NCBI GenBank assembly: GCA_902576905.1
Contig: CACGWW010000008.1
Location: 1 to 59,343 of the forward strand
Direction: 5' to 3'
Length of the DNA stretch: 59,343 nucleotides
Origin: an uncultured Alphaproteobacteria bacterium
GTDB lineage: Bacteria; Pseudomonadota; Alphaproteobacteria; Rhodobacterales; Rhodobacteraceae
In this document: one piece after another, positions 8,233 through 16,289 of the stretch
How the letters are laid out: each line of letters begins with the position of its first letter
Position numbering within the stretch: position 1 is the first letter of the stretch
Translations under genes and position numbers: made by a program
The notes under the pieces: model-generated
Databases searched by the model: none
What the model saw: only the letters and a program-made list of their open reading frames with translations
What the model was told of the DNA's origin: nothing

Positions 8233-9365
8233 GAACCCTGAATAAGTTGATCTACCCACTCAGCTATGCATATTGTTTTTAAGTAATAATTTTCCTAAAT
8301 AGTATGTATTGGTCTCTCACTATATCTTCCTACAATAAATAGGTGAATAAATGCATGGACTTTCGAAGCAAGAATATAGAGTAACGAGCAATAAGATTTG
8401 GATGGCTAGCACTAATTTCAGTTAATCTCACCAATACTTTTTTGGGTAATTACAAGCTTGATTGATATTGTTTTTAATACAAAATGCCTATTTTCATTTA
8501 AGTATACTTGCTTCTTTCAAAGTAATTCTGGATGATTTCTCTAGTATTATCCTTCCCAAATCTAAATTTTAGAAAGTCTATAAAACTTAAACTTTAAATA
8601 GATAAATCGCAGTCCATCATTAGACCGATTAAAAATAAAATCCTTTTTCACAGAATTTAGTTAACTATTAAAAAATCTTTAGACCCAAAGTTTTTTTATG
8701 CGTAGTGTTTCAAAAAAGTAGTAAAATAGTCCCCTCATCCTCCTTCAGCAGATCCCATAAAAAAAATTTGAATGATCTTACCTTAATATTTTAATTGGTT
8801 TATGATGACCAAAGAAGCAGTTGTGCCGTCATAATGATATATCTAATAGCCTGGCTCACAGCTTTTGCTATTCCAGTTATTGATCTAATCTACAAAACAA
8901 CAGGGATACCAAATTTGCCAATGCGTTCTGAAGAAGAGAAACAAATGATTATTGAGAAAATCATTTTCTGATTTTTTTCGATTAATCTTACAAAATTTCG
9001 ATTATCTTACTTTTTAATGCAATAAGGAAAACCCTATTTTTTCATATCCCTTCATAGACCTAAATCCTCTCTTTGGGGGCGCTTTTATATATAGCTCACG
9101 AGGGTAGATAAAATCCGGCGCAAGCACATGTCGTATGGATGCATTGTTAGATCCCTCCATTTTAAAAAAATTTTAGTATCGATCGCAGAAAGGTCACAAT
9201 TTGGGTATTCAAACCAACAAGCTTTTTACTACTTCTGTTTCGAAGTTGATAACGTAAGTAGTAATTGTCAAATCTATCGAAATACAGCTGTAAGATCTTT
9301 GTTGATATCAAAGTTTAACAATGCATTTGGTACAAATAAATCCATACGGTGTTCAAGTACGATAA
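8233..9365. other. Gene-poor 1.1-kb interval
   Basis: This stretch separates the flagellar operon from motB and is the largest gap in an otherwise packed window. I see no tRNA fold, no repeat array and no convincing long coding frame on either strand. A possible 45-codon frame (8834-8971) is listed separately. Frames entering from 9128 on the plus strand run into motB on the other strand and look like chance. The interval may hold a transcript end for the flagellar operon, an untranslated RNA or gene remains, none of which I can show. Confidence 0.4.
8834..8971 (+). CDS. Possible 45-aa single-helix membrane protein
   Basis: The frame starts at ATG 8834 and ends in TGA at 8971. The peptide begins with a hydrophobic segment (MIYLIAWLTAFAIPVIDLIY) and ends with a charged tail rich in Glu and Lys, a plausible one-helix membrane protein. 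No good ribosome-binding site is visible, and a TTG 39 bases upstream is also in frame. It is the only frame in the gene-poor interval with protein-like composition. Could be chance. Confidence 0.28.
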   Translation: MIYLIAWLTAFAIPVIDLIYKTTGIPNLPMRSEEEKQMIIEKIIF

Positions 9366-10526
9366 TCAGAAATTTATTTCAATCTCAATTCTTCTATTTT
9401 TTTCTCTTCCAGCAGAAGTCTCATTTGTATCAATTGGCTTTGACTCACCAAAGCTCACCGCTTTCATTCTATCTGTGCTTATGTTTCCAGCTTTCTCGAG
9501 CTCTTGCACGACACTAGATGCTCTAGCTGCAGCTAAATCCCAGTTGTCTCTGAAATTTCCTCCAAACATCAAGGGTACATTATCAGTATGGCCAGAAACA
9601 GTCACTGTCCCTGTATTTCCTACCCCCTTGTCAGCAATTTTTGCCATAATCTGTCTTGCTTGAGACGTTAACTCCGCTGATCCTGATGAAAATGCTCCAC
9701 CAGAGCCTACTGTCACGAAGACCTTGCCATCTTTTCTTTCTACACTAACAAGACCCTTATCTATTTCATTTTTTAAAGCAACTTCAAGTTCATTCGCTGC
9801 TTGATTGGCTGACGCTTCTTCTGCCGACTTTTCTTTATCTGTTACCCCTGAACCGGAATCTTTTGATGAACCTTTTGTTTCGCCATCAGCCTCTGTTTGT
9901 GCAAGAGATGCTAATTCCTTTAATTTCTCCTCAAGACCCCCAAAAAGCACCTCTTGATCAGTATTACCTGTTTTATTCTTAGCTTCTTCAATAGCCTCCA
10001 GTGTTTCTTGTATCAACTTAGGAAGGTCCTTCGCCAAAGTCTCTTCATCACCTATTTCTACTCTTACAGCTTCCCCAATTGCTTCTACTTTTATTTCTCC
10101 TTTATCAACAGCTTCTTGAAGGGCTTCTACTAATTCTTTAGCTTTTTTATCCTTCTCGCCTCCCTCATCTTCTTCCGTTTTTACTTCGAGCTCTTTTTTT
10201 TCCAGATTAGTTGTTTGTTGGGTCATCTGCTTTGTAACTGATGGGCTGGGAGAAGGGCTAAAGTTTAAGGACAACACCGTAGTTCCTTTTGGTTGCTCAA
10301 CAACGGGCACCAACCTTTGAACACCAAATGCATTCTTCAACGAACCGGATATCTGCTTAAATTTGGGCACGTTAAATTCTGCAAATGACAGGATAAGAAC
10401 AAAGAATGCCATTAAAAGAGTCGCCATATCTGCAAAAGTTGCCATCCATGCAGGAGCCCCAACAGGAGGGCACTTAGGGCATTCCTCTTCCTCTTCCTCT
10501 ATCTCAGCTTCTACTTCTTCTGCCAC
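9366..10526 (-). CDS. motB: Flagellar stator protein MotB (PomB-like)
   Basis: MotB anchors the stator to peptidoglycan and carries the ion-binding aspartate. The N terminus is very acidic, followed by CPKCPPVGAPAWMATFADM and one membrane segment; Asp33 is the expected ion-binding residue. The sequence around it (WMATFADMATLLMAFF...KFKQISGSLKNAFGVQ) is closer to the sodium-type PomB than to proton-type MotB as I remember them. The C-terminal OmpA-like domain (about 285-386) has SGHTDNVP and GREKNRRIEI for peptidoglycan binding. At 386 aa it is longer than PomB because of a Glu/Lys/Ala-rich linker of roughly 150-200 residues. Confidence 0.92.
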   Translation of the reverse strand: MAEEVEAEIEEEEEECPKCPPVGAPAWMATFADMATLLMAFFVLILSFAEFNVPKFKQISGSLKNAFGVQRLVPVVEQPKGTTVLSLNFSPSPSPSVTKQMTQQTTNLEKKELEVKTEEDEGGEKDKKAKELVEALQEAVDKGEIKVEAIGEAVRVEIGDEETLAKDLPKLIQETLEAIEEAKNKTGNTDQEVLFGGLEEKLKELASLAQTEADGETKGSSKDSGSGVTDKEKSAEEASANQAANELEVALKNEIDKGLVSVERKDGKVFVTVGSGGAFSSGSAELTSQARQIMAKIADKGVGNTGTVTVSGHTDNVPLMFGGNFRDNWDLAAARASSVVQELEKAGNISTDRMKAVSFGESKPIDTNETSAGREKNRRIEIEINF

Positions 10527-10555
10527 TTCAATGTTCCCTTGAGATCAAATTCTTA

Positions 10556-11320
10556 TTAAGCGGCAGCTTCAAGTTTTTGTTGTACTGCAGGTGGTAAATT
10601 TGCCACCATCTGATCTTGAATATTTCGAGGGGATTCTCCTCTTGCTATATTTCTGAGACCCATAACCACCATTTCTCTATATGTGACCTCATATGCGGTG
10701 TAACCTTCTAGGGACGTTATCATTGGTAAGAATAGCACGTTTGCTATAAAAGCACCATATAGAGTAGTCAAAAGAGCAACAGCCATAGCTGGGCCTATAG
10801 CCTTTGGGTCAGCCATATTTCCCAACATTAAAACCAATCCAACGAGAGTGCCAATCATACCCATTGCTGGAGCAATGTCTATCCAGGCTTTTACAACACC
10901 TTGATTAGTCTCATGGCGTGCCTTCATAGCCTTTATCTCTTGATTTAATTGCGTTGTCAGTTTGGCCTCATCTGCTCCGTCAACAAGCATTTGTAATCCC
11001 TTGGAAAAAAACTTATCAGGCACATCTTGACCTTCAAGTGCCATCATTCCATCTTTCCTGGCAATACCCGCTAATTCCACCATTTTTGTTACTAATTCAT
11101 CTTGAGGTTTCACTGGCGGAAAAAAAGCTTTTGCCATTACACCGAAAGAACCAAGAAACGTTGGTAAAGGACATGTGTACATGACACAAAAGAAAGTTCC
11201 ACCAAAAACGATAGCTATTGAAGGTACATCTATAAAAGGACCAACGCCGCCGCCCGAAACCATTGCGTAAATAATAAATCCAAGAGCTCCAATTAATCCT
11301 AGAAGAGAGGCTATATCCAT
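10556..11320 (-). CDS. motA: Flagellar stator protein MotA (PomA-like)
   Basis: MotA forms the pentamer around MotB and pushes on FliG. The start chosen is the ATG at 11320 (MDIASLLGLIGALGFI), preceded by AAAGGAAAAACC; an upstream ATG at 11374 has no such site and precedes the predicted transcript start. The 254-aa length, four membrane segments, the GGGVGPFIDVPSIAIVFGGT stretch and the WIDIAPAMGMIGTLVGLVLM segment match the shorter PomA type. It precedes motB by 29 bases in one unit. A probable sigma-54 promoter lies about 50 bases upstream. Confidence 0.93.
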   Translation of the reverse strand: MDIASLLGLIGALGFIIYAMVSGGGVGPFIDVPSIAIVFGGTFFCVMYTCPLPTFLGSFGVMAKAFFPPVKPQDELVTKMVELAGIARKDGMMALEGQDVPDKFFSKGLQMLVDGADEAKLTTQLNQEIKAMKARHETNQGVVKAWIDIAPAMGMIGTLVGLVLMLGNMADPKAIGPAMAVALLTTLYGAFIANVLFLPMITSLEGYTAYEVTYREMVVMGLRNIARGESPRNIQDQMVANLPPAVQQKLEAAA

Positions 11321-11370
11321 GGTTTTTCCTTTATCCTCATAATATTTTGTTACCTGCAACAATAACCATT

Positions 11371-11386
11371 GCAATTATAGTACCAA
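11371..11386 (-). promoter_or_regulatory. Probable sigma-54 promoter upstream of motA
   Basis: Read on the minus strand the sequence is TTGGTACTATAATTGC: GG at 11384-11383 and GC at 11372-11371 with exactly 10 bases between, and the -12 block TTGC is perfect. One base differs from the best -24 block (TGGTAC for TGGCAC). The expected start is near 11360, leaving a leader of about 40 bases before the motA ATG at 11320. This makes two sigma-54-like sites in front of motility genes in the window that also carries rpoN. Confidence 0.62.
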
Positions 11387-11478
11387 AAAATTCAACTAAT
11401 TTAAAAATGAAAATTTTTGGCATCAAACTTGTTTATGAATATAATAATGTTATGTACAAATACAAGAAAGCTAATTCT

Positions 11479-11958
11479 ATGTTAAGTTTACGATTAATAG
11501 CGATATGTTGGGTTTTAATACTCACTGGAGGTCTTTGCTATTCTAGTGACAATAGATTTGTTGTAAAAGACCACATAGTTATAGATCTGGAAAATAAAAT
11601 TGAATGGTTGAGATGTTCCGTTGGCCAGAGGTGGGATGGGAATAAGTGTTCAGGAAAAATTGTAAACCTTTCTTTAGATCTCGTACCGGAAGCGATAAAT
11701 ATTGCTAATGAACAATTAGGCGGAAATTGGCGATTACCTTCAAAGGCAGAGCTTACTTCTATAGTTTGTAAGAGCTGCCCTTCTCCTAAGATAAACGAAA
11801 AAATCTTTCCCAACACAGACAATGCGCCTTACTGGACAAGTAACCGCAGTATTTTCAATAGTAAATTCTACGTTAGCGTAAATTTCCACACTGGTTTCTC
11901 CTTTAATAGATTTTCTCCTATCAAAGATCTAGCGGTAAGGTTGGTAAGGGATAGATAA
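11479..11958 (+). CDS. Secreted DUF1566 (Lcl C-terminal-like) domain protein
   Basis: The start at 11479 gives a 159-aa product with a clear signal peptide (MLSLRLIAICWVLILTGGLC); starts further upstream add a non-hydrophobic head. The mature part has the DUF1566 pattern: IEWLRCSVGQRWDGNKCSG, then GGNWRLPSKAELTSIV, a cysteine pair in CKSC, PYWTSN, and a C-terminal AVRLVRD. Such domains occur in exported and surface proteins of unknown or adhesive function. It is divergent from motA, sharing a 158-base intergenic region. Confidence 0.72.
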   Translation: MLSLRLIAICWVLILTGGLCYSSDNRFVVKDHIVIDLENKIEWLRCSVGQRWDGNKCSGKIVNLSLDLVPEAINIANEQLGGNWRLPSKAELTSIVCKSCPSPKINEKIFPNTDNAPYWTSNRSIFNSKFYVSVNFHTGFSFNRFSPIKDLAVRLVRDR

Positions 11959-11969
11959 AAATACCAGAT

Positions 11970-12212
11970 TTACATTTTCTTTTCGATTTTATTTGTTTTC
12001 CACTGCCAGAGCTTAAACAAAAATAAAACTAGTCCAAACACCAAAACGAGTATTGCAATTAAATCTGTAGAAATAAATGTCAACAAATGCATTTTGTCAC
12101 TGGCGACTAAGCCTAACACTATAAGCATTACTGTAGCCATTATAAAAGATCTGATTAACCTACACGTAAAGCAAGGTCCCTCTGGAGCATTTTTCTGTTT
12201 TATTCTAAACAT
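11970..12212 (-). CDS. Small two-helix membrane protein, unknown function
   Basis: The 80-aa product has a basic head with CFTCR, two membrane segments (about 24-41 and 48-67) and a basic tail. AGGAAAAAAGG directly precedes the ATG. It is convergent with the DUF1566 gene and divergent from rpoN. I do not recognise the family; the two cysteines in C-x2-C could bind a metal or be redox active, which is speculation. Confidence 0.55.
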   Translation of the reverse strand: MFRIKQKNAPEGPCFTCRLIRSFIMATVMLIVLGLVASDKMHLLTFISTDLIAILVLVFGLVLFLFKLWQWKTNKIEKKM

Positions 12213-12419
12213 CCTTTTTTCCTGTTACACGTTAACTTATAATTTTACTTTTTCATAGTAATTTTTTGACACAATTGTTTTCTATTTTCTTAAGAAGCAA
12301 ATACAAATCATTGATTTTATTGCATAAATTTTTCAAAAAGCCGACATTAAAGCTCGTCAAATTGATTTTTTTGAGTTTTAAGCGAATTCTGCTTTCATGA
12401 TTTTATAAGGAGATTTGAA

Positions 12420-13910
12420 ATGCAATTATCCCAATCTTTAAATATCAAACAAAAACAGTCATTAGTAATGACCCCACAGCTCCAACAAGCTATAAAATTG
12501 CTTCAGTTGACTAACCTGGAACTGAAGCAGTTTTTGGAGGAACAAACCTTTGACAATCCATTTATAAATGTAGAAGAAGAAACCCAGGCATCAGAAAATA
12601 ATGAGCCCGCGGTCGACTTGTCGAACAAAAATGACTCTAATAGTGAGCAGGTAACAGCAAAAGAACAAACTGATTTTAGAGATGACCCCACTAATAATGA
12701 GGATTATGATAACCGCTTCGACAATGCGAGCATCGATTATGGAGTTGTTGGAGGTAATAAATCACATGATGGTGAAGATTGGGACTTAATAGCATCCATC
12801 GTACCTAACCATGAAAAATCGTTAATTGCGCACATTGAGGATCAGTTACCTTTTTTGTTAAATTCTCCAAAGGAACATTTCATCGCAAGACATTTTTTGG
12901 AAGCAATAGAGCCATCAGGCTGGTTGGGAAAATCACTTGACGAAATTCATATCGACACGAAGGTGCCTCACAACGATCTTGAGAACGTTTTAAAAAAGCT
13001 ACAGAGTTCAGAACCGACAGGGCTGTTTGCTAGAAACTTATCAGAATGCTTAAGGCTTCAGATATTAGAAAAAGGCTTAATGTGTGATGAGCTCTCAGTT
13101 CTCTTAGATAATCTTTCTCTACTTGGCAAAGGTGATTTGAATGGTTTGATACGAAAAATTGGCTGTGACGAACGAAAAATAAAGGACTTTTTAGCGATAA
13201 TTAGAAGCGTTAACCCCAAGCCAGGATCCATATTTTTGGCAGAAACGTCAAATATGCACAAACCAGATCTGCTGGTAAGGAAAGTAGGAATGGATTGGAT
13301 CGTTGATCTTAATCGGTCTACGCTACCGTCAATAAATATAAATGAAGACTATGCCAAAAAGTTATTGCCAGTAGGTCATAAAAATTCAAAAATTGACGGC
13401 TACGCAAGCCAAGCACTTTCATCTGCTAGATGGCTAAAAAGGGCTTTGGAGCAAAGAAACATTACAACGCTAAGAATTACAGCTGAGATAATTAAGAGGC
13501 AAAAGAACTTTCTAGAAAGAGGGTTGGACTTTCTTGAACCCCTATCACTTAAAGATATCGCGATTGCAGTAGAAATGCATGAGAGCACAGTAAGTAGAGT
13601 AACAAACGGATTGATGGTCTCTACCCCCAAGGGAACGTTTCCATTAAAATCATTTTTTAGTGTTACTATTGAAACTAATGATAAGGATAATAGTAAGTCA
13701 GCTGCAGCGGTGAGAAATATGATAAAGAAAATTTTAAGTGAAGAAAAAGGCGAAAGACCACTTAGTGACGATATTATAGCGAAATTGGTGAGTAAGAATG
13801 GTGTAAAGCTCGCTAGGAGAACAGTAGCTAAATATCGGGAAATGTTGAACATCCCTTCTTCTTCAGAAAGAAAAAGGAGAGCTAAATTGAATGCAATGGC
13901 TGCAAGCTAA
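12420..13910 (+). CDS. rpoN: RNA polymerase sigma-54 factor RpoN
   Basis: RpoN directs polymerase to -24/-12 promoters and needs an AAA+ activator. Seen here: the Gln/Leu-rich activator-responsive region (MTPQLQQAIKLLQLTNLELKQ, about 18-38), an acidic linker (about 50-110), the core-binding domain, a helix-turn-helix around LKDIAIAVEMHESTVSRVT, and the RpoN box ARRTVAKYR at 465-473. An AAGGAG site precedes the ATG. Upstream at 12266-12271 is a perfect TTGACA without a convincing -10 partner. No activator gene or hpf/ptsN neighbours follow it, unlike the usual housekeeping rpoN locus, so it may be a motility-dedicated copy. Confidence 0.95.
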   Translation: MQLSQSLNIKQKQSLVMTPQLQQAIKLLQLTNLELKQFLEEQTFDNPFINVEEETQASENNEPAVDLSNKNDSNSEQVTAKEQTDFRDDPTNNEDYDNRFDNASIDYGVVGGNKSHDGEDWDLIASIVPNHEKSLIAHIEDQLPFLLNSPKEHFIARHFLEAIEPSGWLGKSLDEIHIDTKVPHNDLENVLKKLQSSEPTGLFARNLSECLRLQILEKGLMCDELSVLLDNLSLLGKGDLNGLIRKIGCDERKIKDFLAIIRSVNPKPGSIFLAETSNMHKPDLLVRKVGMDWIVDLNRSTLPSININEDYAKKLLPVGHKNSKIDGYASQALSSARWLKRALEQRNITTLRITAEIIKRQKNFLERGLDFLEPLSLKDIAIAVEMHESTVSRVTNGLMVSTPKGTFPLKSFFSVTIETNDKDNSKSAAAVRNMIKKILSEEKGERPLSDDIIAKLVSKNGVKLARRTVAKYREMLNIPSSSERKRRAKLNAMAAS

Positions 13911-13946
13911 CCTGTCAGGTACCAATTCCTTTCCCAGCTTAAAAAA

Positions 13947-14117
13947 CTATTCCTGTATAGGCATGTCTTGTTCAATACTAAAAGTACTTAGAGCTTTATA
14001 TTGAGCTGGTTCTAATTCCTCATTATTTTCATCAAAGAAAACTAGTTTAAAAGCCAAATTAAAATCGTTATCTAAGATCACTTTGTCTGAAACTTTTTCA
14101 AGTGTTTTGCTAGCCAT
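13947..14117 (-). CDS. 56-aa acidic protein of unknown function
   Basis: A short frame starting MASKTLEKVSDKVIL and ending DMPIQE. It is preceded by AAAAGGAGAAGGAT immediately before the ATG, one of the strongest ribosome-binding sites in the window, which is the main reason to call it real. The centre reads NLAFKLVFFDENNEELEP, resembling a short beta hairpin. It is soluble and has no cysteine. It lies downstream of the K+ channel gene on the same strand; function unknown. Confidence 0.55.
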   Translation of the reverse strand: MASKTLEKVSDKVILDNDFNLAFKLVFFDENNEELEPAQYKALSTFSIEQDMPIQE

Positions 14118-14175
14118 ATCCTTCTCCTTTTAGTGAAGAAACTGCATAATATGTGCCAACACAATCATGGATCAC

Positions 14176-15078
14176 TTATTTTTTTGTATCCTTGAAAACC
14201 TCTATAATTGCATCAACATGATCTTCGCTCAAATCAAATCTTTTTCTCAACGAGTCAATCTTCTCTTGCTCTTGATCGGAAATTTCGCCATCTAAAAGAG
14301 CGTTAGCTACCTCTGCCTCCAATATTGCTTTTCTTCTCGCCACTTGATTGGCAAATGCATTTGCTACAATACCAGTTAAAAGAGCAACGACGCAAACTCC
14401 CATTATAGCAGTAACAGCACCTATAATCTTTCCCAAGGGTGTCAAAGGAGAAACATCGCCATAACCAACCGTTGTCAACGTTATCAAAGACCACCACATT
14501 GTTTCGGGAATTGATTTAAATTTATCCGGTTGAGCGGTATTCTCAGCTACGTACATCATTGCAGATGAAAAGAATAACGCAATGGCAAAAAGATATAGAG
14601 CGGCTACAAATGAGCTTCTTTCATGCTTTATTGCTGACCATAGGTCTTCAAGTGCTGTGGAATAGTGTGAGATCTTTAGTAACCGAAGTAACCTAAGAAC
14701 CCTTAACCATCTTAAATCTACACTGGTAATAAATATTGCGAGAATACTTGGCACGATCGCTAAAAAGTCGATGATTCCAGTAAAACTAAAAATATAGCTT
14801 AATCGCCTCCCTAACTCCGTTTTATAATTTGTGTCTTTTTTCTCCGCGCTTGCCCATATACGTGCAATATATTCCAAACCGAAAATTACCACCGAAAAAA
14901 TCTCAAAGTAAAGAAAAGATCTAGCGTATCTCTCACTCAAACTGGGTACTGACTCCAATGAAACAGCTATGAGATTCATTATTATCAAGGAAGATAGTGC
15001 GATCTCAGTATAAAAGCTTACTTTATCTTCGGGCTTACTTTTATCCAATATTTCAAGAAGACGTTCTTTTGTAATCAT
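14176..15078 (-). CDS. Voltage-gated-type potassium channel (6 TM)
   Basis: An ion-channel protein of the Kv superfamily. Six membrane segments are visible; S4 carries regularly spaced arginines (LRWLRVLRLLRLLKI), and the pore has the K+ selectivity filter in LTTVGYGDVSP. A cytoplasmic tail with EAEVANALLDGEISDQEQE and ending DVDAIIEVFKD-like charged residues follows S6. I take the ATG at 15078 (300 aa); a TTG at 15108 would add ten residues and overlap the upstream gene by 10 bases. Probably sets membrane potential; regulation not visible. Confidence 0.85.
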   Translation of the reverse strand: MITKERLLEILDKSKPEDKVSFYTEIALSSLIIMNLIAVSLESVPSLSERYARSFLYFEIFSVVIFGLEYIARIWASAEKKDTNYKTELGRRLSYIFSFTGIIDFLAIVPSILAIFITSVDLRWLRVLRLLRLLKISHYSTALEDLWSAIKHERSSFVAALYLFAIALFFSSAMMYVAENTAQPDKFKSIPETMWWSLITLTTVGYGDVSPLTPLGKIIGAVTAIMGVCVVALLTGIVANAFANQVARRKAILEAEVANALLDGEISDQEQEKIDSLRKRFDLSEDHVDAIIEVFKDTKK

Positions 15079-15098
15079 TGCTGAAACCGTAAATAATT

Positions 15099-15320
15099 TT
15101 AAATCCAAGCCTTATTTTTCCGCCTCTTGCTTGAGTCACTTTTCATCATCTGACTAAATGCATTTGCAAATCTTCTATGGGCTTCTCTATTTTTTTTTAA
15201 CGCACTATTTAGAGGAATAACAAGGTCTCCATCCGTTCTGAAAAAAGGAGGATCAAAATCTGGGTGATTTTTCAGTATTATTACTATTTCATCCAGTAGT
15301 TTTTTTTCTGTCTCATTCAT
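15099..15320 (-). CDS. 73-aa hypothetical protein
   Basis: A small charged soluble protein, MNETEKKLLDEIVIILK at the start and basic KRRKNKAWI at the end. No family recognised. It is packed between the transglycosylase gene (8 bases away) and the K+ channel gene on the same strand, which suggests co-transcription, but no clear ribosome-binding site precedes its ATG. Confidence 0.45.
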   Translation of the reverse strand: MNETEKKLLDEIVIILKNHPDFDPPFFRTDGDLVIPLNSALKKNREAHRRFANAFSQMMKSDSSKRRKNKAWI

Positions 15321-15328
15321 GCAACAAA

Positions 15329-16243
15329 TTACTTGCTGATTTCAAGTTGATTCCTTATTGATAACACAATTGTCCAATTATCACGAATATATTTAGGAAC
15401 CGCTGTATTTTTGCGACTTACACTTTTGACAAAACTCGTAAAATCGAATTCAGTGTTAGTGTCTACCATCGTATGAAAATTCACCGCACTAACGACTTCA
15501 GACTTATTCTCGTTAATATCCTGTTTATAAGCTTCAGGCTCTTTAACTCGCAAATATTGATCTTTTTGATCCAATTTGATCAAAGGCACCGTTTCTTCTT
15601 TCTTTATAAATATGTTAGTTTTTTTAGGTTTAGGTTCAAGAACAGCAGCTAATAGCTTTGGTGTCAATGAGCTCTTTTTATTCTCTTTTTTCCAGACCGC
15701 TTTAACCTTTCTGTAGTATTTAACGTTAAATTTACTCTTTGAAGAGTGATAGTATTTTACCGCCTTTTCCCACGAACGATGTCTTTGGTGCAGTTTGTTT
15801 AGAAATCTTGCCGCGTAATCAACGTTTTTTATTGGGTTTATCATATCATTTAAGTTATTAAAAAAATCTTTGTGCCAACGAAAATTAAGCTGCATACAGC
15901 CAACATCGATATTTGTGACGCCCTTTTTAATTCTTTCTTCCAGAGAGCGCAAAGCATCTTCTTTCGTTTGAAAATACGAGCTATCACCCCCCGCATTCAA
16001 TGTCCACGGCCAAGCTCTAATAACCCCATCTACTTTTTGATAGCCTGATTCAACTCTGGATATACTCAGTAGGATATTTTCTGGTAATCCATACTTTTTT
16101 TCCGCATCTTTTGCCAGATACTCACACAGTAATGCATCTTGATGACTATTCACAGACTGAGAGTGGACCCCACTAAAGTTTATTAGTAACGTGAATAGAA
16201 TGATAAAAAAAGAGATTTTATACTCAAGAAATCGGAGATTCAT
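15329..16243 (-). CDS. Exported lytic transglycosylase (SLT domain)
   Basis: A peptidoglycan-cleaving enzyme of the soluble lytic transglycosylase fold. The chosen ATG (16243) opens a signal peptide ending near FSGVHSQ. The catalytic glutamate is in ILLSISRVESGYQ; the domain continues with AWPWTLNAGG, NIDVGCMQLNFRWH and YAARFLNKLHQRH, followed by KAVKYYHSS. The C-terminal third is Lys-rich and unstructured. It lies 46 bases (8 from the furthest possible start) below a membrane coiled-coil gene. In alphaproteobacteria whose FlgJ lacks a muramidase, separate transglycosylases open the wall for the flagellar rod; that role is possible here but only inferred. Confidence 0.82.
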   Translation of the reverse strand: MNLRFLEYKISFFIILFTLLINFSGVHSQSVNSHQDALLCEYLAKDAEKKYGLPENILLSISRVESGYQKVDGVIRAWPWTLNAGGDSSYFQTKEDALRSLEERIKKGVTNIDVGCMQLNFRWHKDFFNNLNDMINPIKNVDYAARFLNKLHQRHRSWEKAVKYYHSSKSKFNVKYYRKVKAVWKKENKKSSLTPKLLAAVLEPKPKKTNIFIKKEETVPLIKLDQKDQYLRVKEPEAYKQDINENKSEVVSAVNFHTMVDTNTEFDFTSFVKSVSRKNTAVPKYIRDNWTIVLSIRNQLEISK

Positions 16244-16289
16244 TATGATCATGCAATGAAACTGCAATGAGCATGCCAACATGGGTAAT

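Noticed and set aside
8351-8425. 24-codon frame with AGGTGA before the ATG
   Set aside because: Too short and without any recognisable domain or hydrophobic segment; the ribosome-binding match alone is weak evidence.
9128-9517. Plus-strand frame of 129 codons
   Set aside because: Its second half lies antisense to motB, the composition (Phe, Ser, Gln-rich) is not protein-like and no ribosome-binding site precedes it.
11418-11434. TTGGCAT-N5-TTGT on the plus strand, a third sigma-54-like site before the DUF1566 gene
   Set aside because: The essential GC of the -12 block is GT; with AT-rich sequence this is likely chance.
12266-12295. TTGACA upstream of rpoN as a sigma-70 promoter
   Set aside because: The -35 match is perfect but no acceptable -10 hexamer lies 16-19 bases downstream, so I did not list it as a feature.
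13400-13852. Minus-strand frame of 150 codons
   Set aside because: Antisense to the DNA-binding half of rpoN; hydrophobic Ser/Leu/Ile composition typical of a shadow frame.
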